From: JBBRWO01 sp964388455
Lineage (GTDB): Bacteria; Actinomycetota; Coriobacteriia; Anaerosomatales; JAAXUF01
Direction of reading: 5' to 3'
Assembly (NCBI GenBank): GCA_964388455.1
Contig: CAYMAN010000012.1
Location: forward strand, 1 to 64,000
DNA length: 64,000 nucleotides
Shown here: piece after piece, positions 1 through 8,726 of the stretch
Numbering within the stretch: position 1 is the stretch's first letter
Layout: the number at the start of each line of letters is the position of its first letter
Program-made: the position numbers and the translations under genes
The notes under the pieces: generated by a model
What the model saw: the letters and a program-made list of their open reading frames with translations, nothing else
Databases searched by the model: none
What the model was told of the DNA's origin: nothing

Positions 1-837
1 CGATTCCTGCCGCTGACCAAGTCACAGCCCAAAGAGATGCTGCCCGTCGTCGACAAGCCCGTCATCCAGTACGTCGTCGAGGAAGCTGTCGCGGCGGGTG
101 CCACCGACATCCTGATTGTCACCGGCCGAGGCAAGCGTGCACTCGAGGATCACTTCGACCGCTCGGTCGAGCTCGAGGCGCTGCTCGAGGAGTCCGGCAA
201 GGCCAGGGAGCTCGCCACCGTGCGCGAGATCTCAGAGCTGGCCGAGGTGTTCTACGTGCGCCAGAAGCAGCCGCTCGGTCTGGGCCACGCGGTCCGTTGC
301 GGCGCTCCGCTCACCGACGACGAGCCGTTCTTCGTCCTTCTCGGCGACGAGCTGGTGCCGGAGGGTCGCATCCTGCCGCGCATGCGCGAGGTCTACGAGC
401 GCACCGGCGCAAGCGTCATCGCGGTCGTGCCGGCGCCTGAGGAGCACGTCAGCCGCTATGGTGTCATCGGCGGCGAGGATCAGGGCGATGGAGTGTGGCG
501 CGTCACCGGCCTCGTGGAGAAGCCGGCTCTCGAGGACGCTCCCAGCAACCTGCGCATCTTTGGTCGCTACCTGCTCACCCCGGCGGTCATGCGCATCCTC
601 GCCGAGACGCCCCCGGGCAAGGGTGGCGAGATACAGCTGACCGACGCACTGGTCAAGCTGCTCGAGACCGAGGAGCTTTACGCCGTGGTCATCGACCCCG
701 AGGAAGGCTTCGACACCGGCAACGTGCTTGCCTGGCTCGAGGCCAACGTCGCGCTCGCGCTGCGCCGCAGCGAGTACGGTCCCGCACTGCGTGAGTCGCT
801 CGCGTGCATGCTCGCCGAGGAAGGCGCACGGCCATGA
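1..837 (+). CDS. galU: UTP-glucose-1-phosphate uridylyltransferase, 5'-truncated by window edge
   Basis: The enzyme makes UDP-glucose from UTP and glucose-1-phosphate in the cytoplasm, a precursor for surface glycans. The frame is open from base 1, and 278 residues are visible. The visible N-terminus (FLPLTKSQPKEMLPVVDKP) is the conserved substrate loop of bacterial GalU, so only about 15 N-terminal residues including the GxGTR nucleotide loop are missing. Further matches are the GLGHAV segment near residue 87, a VEKP motif near 175, and GKGGEIQLTD near 203, all GalU hallmarks. The stop overlaps the manC start (ATGA at 834-837), which indicates translational coupling. Family identity is secure; the start codon lies outside the window. 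Confidence 0.93.
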   Translation, partial: RFLPLTKSQPKEMLPVVDKPVIQYVVEEAVAAGATDILIVTGRGKRALEDHFDRSVELEALLEESGKARELATVREISELAEVFYVRQKQPLGLGHAVRCGAPLTDDEPFFVLLGDELVPEGRILPRMREVYERTGASVIAVVPAPEEHVSRYGVIGGEDQGDGVWRVTGLVEKPALEDAPSNLRIFGRYLLTPAVMRILAETPPGKGGEIQLTDALVKLLETEELYAVVIDPEEGFDTGNVLAWLEANVALALRRSEYGPALRESLACMLAEEGARP

Positions 838-2300
838 CGCGGAGCCACCTGTACGCGACGATCCTCGCCGGAGGCAGCGGTCAGCGCTTCTGGCCGCTCT
901 CGCGCGAGCTCAACCCCAAGCAGCTGCTCTCGATGTTTGGCAGCGAGTCGCTCATCGCGGCCGCCGTCCACCGCATACTTCCGTTCGCTGACGGCGGATC
1001 AAGCGTGGTCGTGGCCACCAACGAGCGCCTCTTCGACGAGCTCCGCAACCACCTAATGGCCCAGCCTGATGCGGAGCTCCACGCCGTGCGCTACATCCAG
1101 GAGCCGGTGCCCCGCAACACCGCGCCCGCCATCGCACTTGCCGCAGCGACCTTTCTCGCCGAGGACCCCGACGCCATCATGGTCGTGCTCCCGAGTGACC
1201 ACCTGCTCGAGGGCGGCGAGGTGTGGAGCGACTGCATCCTGGCCGCCGCGCGTATCGCCGCCGACGGCTACCTGGTCACTATCGGTATCAGCCCCACGCG
1301 GCCTGAGACCGGCTACGGCTACATCCGCGCGGCTGAGGCGCTGCCGGAGTACGCGGTCGGCTCGGCGACGCCACACGTGGTCGAGCGGTTCGTGGAGAAG
1401 CCCGACGCTCAACGTGCCGAGGAGTTCCTCGCGAGCGGTGAGTACTACTGGAACGCCGGCATCTTCGTGATGCGCGCCGCGGCGGTCCTCGAGGAGCTGG
1501 ACCGCGCCGGAGGCGCCGAGGCACAGGTCGCCGAGGTCGCTCGCTGGATCGCCGCGCAGACGCCCGCCGAGCAGCACGGCGAAGAGGCGCGTGAGCGTTT
1601 CAGCGCTCTCGAGTCGCTGTCGATCGACGTCGCGGTCATGGAACGCTCGGATCGCGTCGCGGTGATTCCCGCGCCGCTGAAGTGGAGCGACGTCGGTTCG
1701 CTGCTCGCGCTCGACGACGTCGCGCCTGCCGACGTGAACGGCAACGTGCGCGTGGGGCGGGGAGTGGACATCGACTCGCACGGCACCATCGTGTACTCGA
1801 CGGATCGACTTGTCGCTACCCTCGGGGTCGAGGACCTCGTGGTCGTCGACACCACCGACGCCACGCTCGTTCTCCCCAAGAGCCGCGCGCAGGATGTGCG
1901 CCAGATCGTCGATGCACTGAAACTTCTTGGCGCACCTGAGGTCTCGCAGCCCAAGATCAGTCTGCGTCCGTGGGGATCGTGGCAGAGCCTGCTTTCCGGT
2001 CCGGGCTACCAGATCAAGTTGCTTGAGATCAAACCCGGCTGCAAGCCGAGTCTTCAGCGTCACCAGCACCGAAGTGAGCACTGGATCGTGGTCGCCGGCG
2101 AGGCGGTCGTTACGCGCGACGAAGAGGTCATCGTGGTCCCGCTCAACGAGAGTGTCTTCATCCCGCTCGGCGCCGTGCATCGCATCGAGAACCGTGGCGA
2201 AGAGATGCTGCAGGTCATCGAAGTGCAGGTCGGCGGCTATCTGGGCGAGGACGACATCGTGAGGCTCGAGGACGACTGGGCACGCGGTTGCGACGCGTAG
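834..2300 (+). CDS. manC: Mannose-1-phosphate guanylyltransferase / mannose-6-phosphate isomerase (type II)
   Basis: A bifunctional enzyme of 488 residues that makes GDP-mannose, the precursor used by the gmd and fcl products downstream. The N-terminal nucleotidyltransferase domain begins ATILAGGSGQRFWPLSR and carries an FVEKP motif near residue 190. The C-terminal approx. 130 residues form a cupin (SLRPWGSW, then HQHRSEHW and AVHRIEN metal-ligand histidines), which is the isomerase half. The ATG at 834 overlaps the galU stop by four bases and precedes the first conserved block. An in-frame ATG 30 bases upstream would add an Arg-rich tail inside galU and is unlikely. Confidence 0.93.
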   Translation: MTRSHLYATILAGGSGQRFWPLSRELNPKQLLSMFGSESLIAAAVHRILPFADGGSSVVVATNERLFDELRNHLMAQPDAELHAVRYIQEPVPRNTAPAIALAAATFLAEDPDAIMVVLPSDHLLEGGEVWSDCILAAARIAADGYLVTIGISPTRPETGYGYIRAAEALPEYAVGSATPHVVERFVEKPDAQRAEEFLASGEYYWNAGIFVMRAAAVLEELDRAGGAEAQVAEVARWIAAQTPAEQHGEEARERFSALESLSIDVAVMERSDRVAVIPAPLKWSDVGSLLALDDVAPADVNGNVRVGRGVDIDSHGTIVYSTDRLVATLGVEDLVVVDTTDATLVLPKSRAQDVRQIVDALKLLGAPEVSQPKISLRPWGSWQSLLSGPGYQIKLLEIKPGCKPSLQRHQHRSEHWIVVAGEAVVTRDEEVIVVPLNESVFIPLGAVHRIENRGEEMLQVIEVQVGGYLGEDDIVRLEDDWARGCDA

Positions 2301-2320
2301 TCGCTGGAGGCGCAACCGCT

Positions 2321-2791
2321 GTGAAGGCACGCGATCTCTACGCGCGACATGGTGAGAAGCTGCGCTTCTTGATCGTGGGCGTGTGGAATACGGTGTTCAG
2401 CATCGTCTTGTACAACGTCCTGCTGGTGGCAGTCGGTCACGAGAAGTACCTGCTCGTGTTCTGGGTGGCGTGGGGCTTCGCCGTGCTTCAGAGCACCGCA
2501 ACCATGAAGTACTTCGCGTTTCGCAGCGCCGGCCACTACTGGCGGCAAGCGGGACGGGCGTACTTCATCTATCTGCCTGCGCAGGGAATCAGCACGCTGC
2601 TTCTGTGGCTGGGAGTGACCGTGCTGCACCTCTCGCCTCCTGTGGCGCAACTCATGACGGTCATCGTGTCGACTATCTTCAGTTATCTGGGGCACAAGTA
2701 CTTCACATTCCGGGTTCCGCTCGAGGTGGGCGAGGTGCCGGACGAGAGACTCATCGTGGGCGACGAATCTCACGGCGAAGGCGTTCGCTGA
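2321..2791 (+). CDS. GtrA-family membrane protein
   Basis: A small polytopic protein of 156 residues with four predicted membrane spans (about residues 15-40, 45-65, 80-105 and 110-130). The sequence RFLIVGVWNTVF near the start and the ending FSYLGHKYFTFR are typical of the GtrA family, proposed to flip or help transfer polyprenyl-linked sugars. I chose the GTG at 2321, preceded by a GGAGG about 10 bases upstream. An in-frame TTG at 2288 lies inside manC and lacks a ribosome site. A likely partner is the GtrB-like glycosyltransferase at 13808, which is inference because the two are not adjacent. Confidence 0.85.
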   Translation: MKARDLYARHGEKLRFLIVGVWNTVFSIVLYNVLLVAVGHEKYLLVFWVAWGFAVLQSTATMKYFAFRSAGHYWRQAGRAYFIYLPAQGISTLLLWLGVTVLHLSPPVAQLMTVIVSTIFSYLGHKYFTFRVPLEVGEVPDERLIVGDESHGEGVR

Positions 2792-2839
2792 CGGCTGATT
2801 GACGCGCATCGCGGCACCGTGGCGGCCTCGACCCTCTGA

Positions 2840-2845
2840 TACACT
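2840..2845 (+). promoter_or_regulatory. Candidate -10 element (TACACT) before gmd
   Basis: TACACT sits about 39 bases before the gmd GTG start in the only sizeable gap (2792-2883) of this part of the locus, and a strong TTGGGAGGT ribosome site follows at 2869-2877. No good -35 is visible. It is a plausible start of a second transcription unit. Confidence 0.35.
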
Positions 2846-2883
2846 CAAGCACGAATCTAACGTCTCCTTGGGAGGTCTTTCTC

Positions 2884-3843
2884 GTGGCCAAGCGCGCACT
2901 CATCACCGGCATCACCGGACAGGACGGTTCGTACCTGGCCGAGCTGCTCCTGGACAAGGGCTACGAGGTCTTCGGTGTGATCCGACGAGCAGCCACTCCG
3001 TCGACCGAGCGCATCGAGCACATCCTCGACCGCATCACGCTGTGCGTGGGCGAGATGAGTGACCAGACCTCGCTGATCGACGCGATGGAGGCCTCGCAGG
3101 CCGACGAGGTCTACAACCTCGCTGCGCAGAGCTTCGTAGGCGACTCGTGGACGGTGCCGGTCTCGACCGGCGACGTCGACGGCATCGGCGTCACGCGCAT
3201 CCTCGAGGCTGTCCGCCGTGTGAAGCCGGAAGCACGCTTCTACCAGGCCGCCACCTCCGAGATGTACGGCAAGGTCCACGAGGTCCCGCAGTCCGAGACC
3301 ACACCATTCCACCCGCGCAGCCCGTACGGCGTGGCCAAGGCGTACGGCTTCTACATCACGCAGAACTACCGCGAGTCCTACGACCTCTTCGCGGCCAACG
3401 GCATCCTCTTCAACCACGAGTCACCGCGACGCGGCCTCGAGTTCGTGACACGCAAGATCACCGACCATGTCGCCAAGATCAAGCTGGGTCGCGCCACGGA
3501 GCTGCGCCTCGGCAACCTCGACTCCAAGCGCGACTGGGGATTCGCCGGCGACTACGTCGAGGGCATGTGGCGCATCCTGCAGGCCGACGCCCCTGACGAC
3601 TTCGTGCTCGCCACAGGCGAGACGCACACCGTCCGCGAGTTCTGCGAGATCGCGTTCTCACACGTCGGCCTCGACTACGAGCAGCACGTCGTGGTCGACC
3701 CGCGCTTCGTGCGCCCGGCCGAGGTCGATCTGCTCCTCGGCGACCCGAGCAAGGCCAAGAGCGAGCTCGGCTGGGAGCCCAAGGTGAGCTTCCGCGGTCT
3801 CGTCGAGATGATGGTCGACGCGGATATGGCGCGGCTCTCGTGA
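2884..3843 (+). CDS. gmd: GDP-mannose 4,6-dehydratase
   Basis: An extended SDR of 319 residues that converts GDP-mannose to GDP-4-keto-6-deoxymannose. The NAD-binding motif is ITGITGQDGSYLAELLL at the N-terminus, VIRRAAT (about residues 38-44) is the usual NADP/substrate loop, and the catalytic YxxxK is in SPYGVAKAYG near residue 145, preceded by SEMYG. The NHESPRRG and RDWGFAGDYVE blocks are diagnostic of Gmd. The GTG start at 2884 has a good GGAGG upstream. It is the first gene of a dehydratase/2-epimerase pair that is repeated immediately downstream, and it feeds fcl at 6975. Confidence 0.95.
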   Translation: MAKRALITGITGQDGSYLAELLLDKGYEVFGVIRRAATPSTERIEHILDRITLCVGEMSDQTSLIDAMEASQADEVYNLAAQSFVGDSWTVPVSTGDVDGIGVTRILEAVRRVKPEARFYQAATSEMYGKVHEVPQSETTPFHPRSPYGVAKAYGFYITQNYRESYDLFAANGILFNHESPRRGLEFVTRKITDHVAKIKLGRATELRLGNLDSKRDWGFAGDYVEGMWRILQADAPDDFVLATGETHTVREFCEIAFSHVGLDYEQHVVVDPRFVRPAEVDLLLGDPSKAKSELGWEPKVSFRGLVEMMVDADMARLS

Positions 3844-4922
3844 AGCTGATCGTCGTCGTCGGGGCTCGCCCCAACTTCATCAAAGTCGCCCCGCTCATGC
3901 CCGCGCTGCTCGCAGCCGGCCACGACGCCGCGCTCGCACACACCGGCCAGCACTACGACGCCGGCATGTCCGACATCTTCTTCTCGGACCTCGAGATCCC
4001 GGAGCCGCGCTGGTTCCTGAACGTCGGTTCCGGCACGCACGCGGTCCAGACCGGCAAGGCGATGATGGCCCTCGAGGAGCTCTTCGACGCCGAGCGACCC
4101 GACGCCGTCATCGTGGTCGGCGATGTGAACTCCACGCTCGCCGGTGCGCTCGCCGCAAGCAAGATCCACATCCCGGTCATCCACTTGGAGGCCGGCCTGC
4201 GCAGCTTCGACATGCTCATGCCCGAGGAGATCAACCGCCTCGTCGCCGACCAGCTCGCCATCATGCACCTGACTCCCAGCGAGGAAGCCGGTGAGTTCCT
4301 CCGCCGAGAAGGCATCGAGGCCGAGCGGATCCACTTCGTCGGCAACATCATGGCCGAGAGCGTCCTGCGCAACGTCGACCGCATCGCGGACCGCAATCCT
4401 GCGGGCGCGCTCGGACTGGGCAAGGGTGAGTACATCCTCGCCACCATCCACCGTCCCGAGAACACCGACGACGAACGCCACCTCGAGCAGATCATGGCCG
4501 CGTTCGCGTCCATGCCGCTGCCCGTCGTCTTCCCGACGCACCCCCGCACGCGCCCCAAGCTCGAGCAGTTCCCGCGCGTCGCCGAGCGCGTCCGCTTCAT
4601 CGATCCCGTCGGCTATCTCGACATGCTCGCGCTGCAGCGCGACGCCCACTTCATCGTCACCGACTCCGGCGGCATCCAGGAGGAGTCGTGCATGCTCGGC
4701 ACGCCGTGCGTGACCGTGCGCCGCAACACCGAGCGCGGCATCACCGTCGATGTGGGCGCCAACCAGCTCGTCTCGGCGGACACCGCGATGATCCTCGCCG
4801 CCGCCGAGAAGGCCGACGCGTCCGACCGTGGCTGGACCCGCCCCGACCGCTGGGACGACCAGGTCGCTGCCCGCGTCTGTGCGGCGCTCGAAAGCGGACT
4901 GCTCGCACCACGAGGAGCGTAG
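3840..4922 (+). CDS. wecB: UDP-N-acetylglucosamine 2-epimerase, non-hydrolysing (copy 1)
   Basis: A 360-residue GT-B-fold epimerase; the family interconverts UDP-GlcNAc and UDP-ManNAc. Conserved features are GARPNFIK near the N-terminus, HTGQHYD (about residues 37-43), HLEAGLRSFD with PEEINR near 115-130, and DSGGIQEE near 275. The GTG start overlaps the gmd stop, so the two are translationally coupled. Pairing with a Gmd-like dehydratase rather than with a UDP-ManNAc user is unusual. Substrate is assigned by family and has not been separated from related C2-epimerisations. Confidence 0.88.
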   Translation: MKLIVVVGARPNFIKVAPLMPALLAAGHDAALAHTGQHYDAGMSDIFFSDLEIPEPRWFLNVGSGTHAVQTGKAMMALEELFDAERPDAVIVVGDVNSTLAGALAASKIHIPVIHLEAGLRSFDMLMPEEINRLVADQLAIMHLTPSEEAGEFLRREGIEAERIHFVGNIMAESVLRNVDRIADRNPAGALGLGKGEYILATIHRPENTDDERHLEQIMAAFASMPLPVVFPTHPRTRPKLEQFPRVAERVRFIDPVGYLDMLALQRDAHFIVTDSGGIQEESCMLGTPCVTVRRNTERGITVDVGANQLVSADTAMILAAAEKADASDRGWTRPDRWDDQVAARVCAALESGLLAPRGA

Positions 4923-5894
4923 ATGGCTAAACGCGCGCTGATAACCGGAGCGGCCGGTCAGGACGGCACCTATCTCTCGGAGCTGTTGCTGGCCAAGGGC
5001 TACGACGTCTTCGGCGTGCCCGGACCGTATCCCGGCGACTTCTCGGCTCGCGCTGATGAGTCCGGCGGTCAGCTGCGCTCGCTCGACGCCGACCTCACGG
5101 ACATGGACTCGCTGCTCGCCGCCGTCGAGACCGCCCGTCCCGACGAGGTCTACAACTTCGCGGCGCAGTCCAGCGTGGGCGACTCGTGGAACGAGGCGAT
5201 CTCGACGACCGAGGTCAACGCCGTTGGAGTCTTGCGGCTGCTGGAGGCGCTTCGCGAGCTCGCGCCCGAAGCCCGCTTCTTCCAGGCCGCTTCCGCCGAG
5301 ATGTTCGGCAACGCCGCCGAGATGCCCCAGCGGGAGACAACTCCGCTGCAACCGCAATCGCCGTACGCCGCGTCCAAGACATACGCCTTCCACATCGTGA
5401 GCAGCTATCGGAAGTCCTATGACATGCACGTCAGCAACGGCATCATGTTCAACCACGAGTCACCTCTGCGCGGGTTGCAGTTCGTGACCCGCAAGATCAC
5501 CGACGGTGCCGCACGCATCAAGCTCGGTCTGGCCGAGGAGCTGCGACTGGGCAACTTGGACGCCAAGCGCGACTGGGGTTTTGCCGGTGACTACGTCGAG
5601 GCGATGTGGCTGATGCTCCAGCAGGAGACGCCGGACGACTACGTGGTGGCCAGTGGCGAGGTGCACACAGTACGCGAGTTCTGCGCCGCGGCGTTCTCGG
5701 CGCTGGAGCTGGACTACGAGCAGTTCGTGAAGGTCGATCCGCGATTCTTTCGTCCGGTCGACGTGCACGTGTTCTTTGGGGACGCGAATAAAGCGCGCGC
5801 CAAACTCGGTTGGGAGCCGAAGGTCGGCTTCGACGAGCTGGTCACGATGATGGTCGATGCCGACATGGCGCGACTGGGAGGCAGTGAACGATGA
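4923..5894 (+). CDS. Divergent GDP-mannose 4,6-dehydratase-like SDR
   Basis: A 323-residue paralogue of the gmd product at 2884, alignable along its length. It keeps the Rossmann motif ITGAAGQDGTYLSELLL, the catalytic YxxxK in SPYAASKTYA, the FNHESPLRG block and the RDWGFAGDYVE block. It differs in the segment after the second strand, where VIRRAATPSTERIEH is replaced by VPGPYPGDFSARADES. That segment contacts cofactor and substrate in Gmd, so the nucleotide sugar used may differ. It begins immediately after the upstream epimerase stop (TAG then ATG) and overlaps the next gene by four bases. Dehydratase function is likely; GDP-mannose as substrate is uncertain. Confidence 0.8.
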   Translation: MAKRALITGAAGQDGTYLSELLLAKGYDVFGVPGPYPGDFSARADESGGQLRSLDADLTDMDSLLAAVETARPDEVYNFAAQSSVGDSWNEAISTTEVNAVGVLRLLEALRELAPEARFFQAASAEMFGNAAEMPQRETTPLQPQSPYAASKTYAFHIVSSYRKSYDMHVSNGIMFNHESPLRGLQFVTRKITDGAARIKLGLAEELRLGNLDAKRDWGFAGDYVEAMWLMLQQETPDDYVVASGEVHTVREFCAAAFSALELDYEQFVKVDPRFFRPVDVHVFFGDANKARAKLGWEPKVGFDELVTMMVDADMARLGGSER

Positions 5895-6973
5895 AAGTCG
5901 TATCCGTTGTCGGTGCAAGGCCGCAGTTCATCAAGGCCGCTGCCGTCTGCCGCGCTCTGCGAGAGAACCATGAGGAGATTCTCGTACACTCCGGCCAGCA
6001 CTTCGACCACGAGATGTCCGGCGTATTCTTCGAGGAGCTGGGTATCCCAGCGCCCGAGTACAACCTCGGAGTCGGCGGAGGCGGCCACGGCCGCATGACC
6101 GGCGAGATGCTCGGCCTGCTCGAGGAGCTGCTCATCGAGACCAAGCCCGACTGGGTGCTCGTCTACGGCGACACCAACACCACGCTCGCCGCCGGACTCG
6201 CCGCCGTGAAGCTCAACATCCCGGTGGCGCACGTGGAGGCCGGCCTACGCTCCTTCAACCGCGAGATGCCCGAGGAGATCAACCGCGTACTGGTCGACCA
6301 CCTCGCGAGCCTGCTGCTCTGCCCGACGCCCACCGCCGTCGCCAATCTGGCGCTCGAGGGCATCTCGGCAGGCGTCGCGCAGGTGGGCGACGTCATGCTC
6401 GACACGGCCCGCTTCTTCGCCGAGAAGGTCGACGCCGAGGCCGTCGCTGCCGCGCACAACGTCGAGGCCGGTGGGTACTACCTGGCCACCGTCCATCGTC
6501 AGGCGACCAGTGACGATTCCGATCGCCTTGCAGAGGTCGTGAGCGCATTCGCCGCGCTCGACGCACCCGTGATCTGGCCGGTCCACCCACGTACGCGCAA
6601 GAACCTCGAGCGCTTCGGGCTTGATGCGGTGGTTGCGCTGTCATCCGGCATCCGCATCGTGGAGCCGCTGAGCTACCTCGACACCAACGGATTGCTTCGC
6701 GGCGCGAAAGCGCTGCTGACCGACTCAGGCGGGATGCAGAAAGAGGCCTACTTCTTTGGCGTGCCGTGTGTGACGCTGCGCGATGAGACCGAGTGGGTGG
6801 AGACCGTCGAGCTGGGCTGGAACACGTTGGTGGGCACCTCGGCTGAGCGAATTGTCGCCGCAGCAACGTCGGCGCATCCCGGCGGCGACCGTCCGCCGGT
6901 GTACGGTGACGGCCATGCCGCCGAGGCGTGCGTCGCCGAGCTCGAGCGGGCGATGAGGGGCGAGGAGCGGTAG
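5891..6973 (+). CDS. wecB: UDP-N-acetylglucosamine 2-epimerase-like protein (copy 2)
   Basis: A 360-residue non-hydrolysing 2-epimerase family member, the same length as copy 1 but clearly divergent. Motifs are GARPQFIKAA at the N-terminus, HSGQHFDHEMS, HVEAGLRSFNREMPEEINR near residues 115-135 and TDSGGMQKEAYF near 277. It overlaps the preceding dehydratase by four bases (ATGA), exactly mirroring the gmd/epimerase-1 pair. The duplicated two-gene unit suggests two parallel branches to different N-acetylated or 6-deoxy sugars, or paralogues specialising after duplication. Confidence 0.85.
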   Translation: MKVVSVVGARPQFIKAAAVCRALRENHEEILVHSGQHFDHEMSGVFFEELGIPAPEYNLGVGGGGHGRMTGEMLGLLEELLIETKPDWVLVYGDTNTTLAAGLAAVKLNIPVAHVEAGLRSFNREMPEEINRVLVDHLASLLLCPTPTAVANLALEGISAGVAQVGDVMLDTARFFAEKVDAEAVAAAHNVEAGGYYLATVHRQATSDDSDRLAEVVSAFAALDAPVIWPVHPRTRKNLERFGLDAVVALSSGIRIVEPLSYLDTNGLLRGAKALLTDSGGMQKEAYFFGVPCVTLRDETEWVETVELGWNTLVGTSAERIVAAATSAHPGGDRPPVYGDGHAAEACVAELERAMRGEER

Positions 6974-6974
6974 C

Positions 6975-7940
6975 ATGGGCTTCTGGACCGACAGACGAGT
7001 GTGCGTCACGGGCGGTGCCGGGTTTCTCGGCTCGTTTGTGCTCGAGGAGCTGCGCAAACAGGGAGCCGAGCACATCTTCGTGCCGGAGCACCCTGCGTTC
7101 GACCTGACGCGACACGACGATATCCTGCGCATGCTCGACGAGGCCAAGCCCGACGTGATCATCCACCTCGCGGCGGTCGTCGGTGGCATCGGCGCGAACA
7201 TGGCCAACCCCGGCAGCTACTTCTACCAGAACGCCATGATGGGCATCCAGCTTATCGAAGAGGCGCGCCTGGCGGGCGTCGGCAAGTTCGTCGCGCTGGG
7301 CACCATCTGCGCCTACCCCAAGTTCGCGCCGATCCCGTTTCGCGAAGAGGACCTCTGGAGCGGCTATCCCGAGGAGACCAACGCGCCCTACGGCCTGGCC
7401 AAGAAGATGATGCTGGTCCAGTGTCAGGCGTATCGCCAGCAGTACGGCTTCGACGGCATCTTCCTGCTGCCCGTGAACCTCTACGGGCCGCGCGACAACT
7501 TCAACCTCGAGTCGAGCCACGTCATCCCCGCGATGATTCGCAAGATGATCACCGCGCGTGACGCGGGCGAGACGGTCGTGCTCTGGGGCGACGGTTCGCC
7601 GACGCGCGAGTTCCTCTTTGTCGAGGACTGCGCCCGAGCCATCGTCCTCGCCGCCGAGAAGTACGACGGCGACGAGCCGGTCAACCTGGGAGCCGGCTGG
7701 GAGATCTCGATGAAGGAGCTCGCCGCCACGATCGCCGAGGCGGTCGGTTACGAGGGCGAAATCATCTGGGACGCGACCAAGCCCAACGGCCAGCCCAGGC
7801 GGAAGCTCGACGTGACGCGCGCGCGGGAGTACTTCGGGTTTGAGGCCGAGGTGACGTTTGCCGAGGGCATCAAGCGCACGGTGGAGTGGTGGGAAGCGAA
7901 CCGCGACGGGTACGACGAGCGCACGACGACGCACGGCTGA
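6975..7940 (+). CDS. fcl: GDP-L-fucose synthase
   Basis: An SDR of 321 residues that epimerises and reduces GDP-4-keto-6-deoxymannose to GDP-L-fucose. Evidence: the N-terminal VCVTGGAGFLGSFV Rossmann motif; AAVVGGIGANMANPG, characteristic of Fcl; GTICAYPK; the catalytic Tyr and Lys in NAPYGLAKKMM; and the NLYGPRDNFN and GSPTREFLFVEDCA blocks. Start ATG 6975 is one base after the upstream stop. GDP-fucose made here is the donor expected for the GT10 fucosyltransferase at 15729. Confidence 0.94.
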   Translation: MGFWTDRRVCVTGGAGFLGSFVLEELRKQGAEHIFVPEHPAFDLTRHDDILRMLDEAKPDVIIHLAAVVGGIGANMANPGSYFYQNAMMGIQLIEEARLAGVGKFVALGTICAYPKFAPIPFREEDLWSGYPEETNAPYGLAKKMMLVQCQAYRQQYGFDGIFLLPVNLYGPRDNFNLESSHVIPAMIRKMITARDAGETVVLWGDGSPTREFLFVEDCARAIVLAAEKYDGDEPVNLGAGWEISMKELAATIAEAVGYEGEIIWDATKPNGQPRRKLDVTRAREYFGFEAEVTFAEGIKRTVEWWEANRDGYDERTTTHG

Positions 7941-7953
7941 TGAGGAGCACGAG

Positions 7954-8724
7954 ATGAAGGTTGTCATTCTCGCCGGTGGACTCGGGACGCGTCTTTCCGA
8001 GGAGACGGTGCTGCGCCCCAAGCCAATGACGGAGATCGGCGAGAAGCCGGTCTTGTGGCACATCATGAAGATATACAGTCACTACGGATTCAACGACTTC
8101 GTGATCTGCACGGGCTACAAGGGCTACATGATCAAGGAGTACTTCCATAATTACTGGCTGCACAACGCCGACGTGACATTCGATATGCGTTCGCACGAGA
8201 TGCAGGTCCATCAGGACGCCAACGAGCCATGGCGCGTAACGGTCGTCGACACGGGAGCCGATTCGATGACCGGTGGGCGCGTCAAGCGCATCCAGCCCTA
8301 CGTGGACGACGAGACCTTCCTGCTCACGTACGGTGACGGCGTTGCCGACGTCGACATCGCGGCCCTCGTCGACTTTCACCGCGAATCCGGCCGCGAGGCC
8401 ACGCTGACAGCGGTACAGCCGCTCGGTCGCTTTGGGGCACTCAAACTCGACGACCTCTGTGGTGTCGAATGCTTCGCCGAGAAGCCCCTGGGCGACGGTG
8501 ACTGGATCAACGGGGGGTTCTTTGTCATGGAGCCCAGCGTGTTGGATCGCATCGACGGCGACGACACTATTCTGGAGCGCGAGCCCCTTGAGTCCCTTGC
8601 GGCCGGTGGACAGCTTGGCGCGTTCAAGCACCGTGGATTCTGGCAGCCGATGGACACACTGCGCGACAAGAATCATCTCGAGAGCTTGTGGCAGTCCGGC
8701 ACGGCCCCCTGGAAGGTCTGGTAG
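7954..8724 (+). CDS. rfbF: Glucose-1-phosphate cytidylyltransferase
   Basis: A 256-residue nucleotidyltransferase making CDP-glucose, the first step of the CDP-3,6-dideoxyhexose pathway. It starts MKVVILAGGLGTRLSEET followed by RPKPMTEIGEKP, the RfbF/DdhA signature, and has YGDGVADVD (metal-binding) near residue 110 and NGGFFVME near 185. The ATG at 7954 follows an AGGAG about 8 bases upstream; an upstream in-frame start inside fcl would add an unrelated Arg-rich tail. It is followed by rfbG and rfbH in pathway order. Confidence 0.94.
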   Translation: MKVVILAGGLGTRLSEETVLRPKPMTEIGEKPVLWHIMKIYSHYGFNDFVICTGYKGYMIKEYFHNYWLHNADVTFDMRSHEMQVHQDANEPWRVTVVDTGADSMTGGRVKRIQPYVDDETFLLTYGDGVADVDIAALVDFHRESGREATLTAVQPLGRFGALKLDDLCGVECFAEKPLGDGDWINGGFFVMEPSVLDRIDGDDTILEREPLESLAAGGQLGAFKHRGFWQPMDTLRDKNHLESLWQSGTAPWKVW

Positions 8725-8726
8725 CC

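Noticed and set aside
3675..5456. Long open frame on the minus strand across the gmd/epimerase genes
   Set aside because: It is antisense to clearly conserved genes in high-G+C DNA, has no recognisable motifs and low-complexity His/Arg/Asp composition; a codon-bias artefact.
6393..8066. 557-codon minus-strand open frame across the epimerase, fcl and rfbF
   Set aside because: Shadow of three strongly conserved plus-strand genes; no ribosome site and no family motif.
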